A stretch of DNA of 33,042 nucleotides from Fastidiosipila sp964627125 (lineage in GTDB: Bacteria > Bacillota > Clostridia > Saccharofermentanales > Fastidiosipilaceae), in NCBI GenBank assembly GCA_964627125.1, contig CAZVJQ010000020.1, positions 1-33,042 on the forward strand. Reading direction: 5' to 3'. A program made the translations under genes and the position numbers. Numbering within the stretch: position 1 is the first letter of the stretch; every line of letters begins with the position of its first letter. A model generated the notes under the pieces. That model ran no database searches. It was not told the DNA's origin and was given only the letters and a program-made list of their open reading frames with translations. This document shows positions 32,703 to 33,042 of this stretch, one piece after another.

Positions 32703-33042
32703 ATGGGTAAACTCTTGAGTTTATATTATGCTCATAATTCTCTTTTCTTCCAGCAACAATTTTTGCAATCATATCTTGTAATTTTCTAATATCAGCAATC
32801 CTTGGAATATTCTCAATGTATATATGATTATCATATTCATTATGGGTAGGATAGTCTGAAATATAAATATCATAGCCAGTTGATTGAAATACGTCTGTAT
32901 CGATGCCAGGATCAGTATATATATCTATTTCAGTTAGGCTGCTGAGCTCGTATTGCAATATTGATTTCAGCATATCAGCATGTGCAAGATTTCTTTCACT
33001 GACTATTATTGCTCTGACAGTATAAATTTGACTTCTTAATTG
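32686..33042 (-). CDS. C-terminal end of an uncharacterised protein, possibly a PTS-EIIB-like regulator domain (5' end outside window)
   Basis: The frame is open from the right edge to a TAA at 32688-32686; an internal Met at 32973 need not be the start, because coding continues upstream (IYTVRAIIVSERNLAHAD). The visible 118 residues have an alternating beta-alpha pattern. ILQYELSSLTEIDIYT, a TGYDIYISDYP strand and ENIPRIADIRKLQDMI resemble the EIIB-like C-terminal domain of Mga/BglG-type PTS-regulated transcription factors. No Cys or other phosphorylation residue is evident, which fits a regulatory EIIB relic. The gene overlaps sbcC tail-to-tail by 17 bp. The fold assignment is a guess from pattern; the partial gene itself is more certain. 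Confidence 0.55.
   Translation of the reverse strand, partial: QLRSQIYTVRAIIVSERNLAHADMLKSILQYELSSLTEIDIYTDPGIDTDVFQSTGYDIYISDYPTHNEYDNHIYIENIPRIADIRKLQDMIAKIVAGRKENYEHNINSRVYPSNRPE
32708..32729 (+). terminator. Weak hairpin after sbcC
   Basis: TAAACT (32708-32713) and AGTTTA (32718-32723) pair around CTTG, with only TATTATG after. It lies within the convergent coding region. It is the only candidate stop for the sbcC transcript. Confidence 0.3.

Overview
The window looks like a chromosomal core region of a low-GC Gram-positive bacterium (Bacillota). A Clostridia-like anaerobe fits best, but this is inferred from gene content only. The evidence is the linked set ireB-ruvX-DUF1292, a YhaM-type exonuclease, a short ProS with a C-terminal cysteine cluster, a class A PBP, an ECF folate-type S component, AT-rich codons and consensus sigma-A-type promoters. 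I see no phage, IS element, CRISPR array or integrated element. The sequence is a draft scaffold: three runs of exactly 100 N (8968-9067, 12688-12787, 26343-26442) interrupt an uncharacterised membrane protein, an ABC ATPase and leuS.

Layout. 1-1380 (-): C-terminally cut membrane protein of the CPBP fold with a very acidic N-terminal tail and missing protease motifs. 1632-4456 (+): adenine/adenosine deaminase-like enzyme, tRNA-Leu(GAG), proS. 4550-8553 (-): pyridoxal/pyridoxamine kinase, Thr-rich lipoprotein, then an aspartate racemase behind a D-aspartate-ligase-type ATP-grasp protein. 8771-9655 (+): Asn/Gln-rich-tailed membrane protein. 9743-12687 (-): ABC-2 exporter (ATPase and two permeases). 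12981-13391 (+): OsmC-like protein. 13439-15713 (-): NarL-type response regulator, histidine kinase, dCMP deaminase. 15800-18175 (-): class A PBP. 18472-23141 (+): short RNase R, ireB, ruvX, two DUF1292 proteins, CPBP protease. 23201-23277 (-): tRNA-Val(GAC). 23526-32702 (+): folT-like gene, leuS, HAD phosphatase, YhaM-like exonuclease, sbcD, sbcC. 32686-33042 (-): partial gene, possibly the end of a PTS-EIIB-like regulator.

How the parts work together. Several genes concern the cell wall and envelope stress: the racemase-ligase pair (probably D-Asp for peptidoglycan cross-bridges), the class A PBP, IreB (substrate of the PASTA kinase IreK in enterococci), and a two-component system near a two-permease ABC exporter in a layout like the linearmycin-resistance (Lnr) systems. 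The right end groups nucleic-acid maintenance: RNase R, RuvX, YhaM-like exonuclease and SbcCD.

The best leads are the CPBP-fold pseudoenzyme, the D-Asp module, the deaminase whose catalytic Glu position is Ile, two membrane proteins sharing an Asn/Gln-rich tail with a DYRR motif, and a DUF1292 pair with oppositely charged N-termini. Promoters also divide: the tRNA genes have full -35/-10 boxes with 17-bp spacers, while several protein genes rely on extended -10 (TGn) elements.
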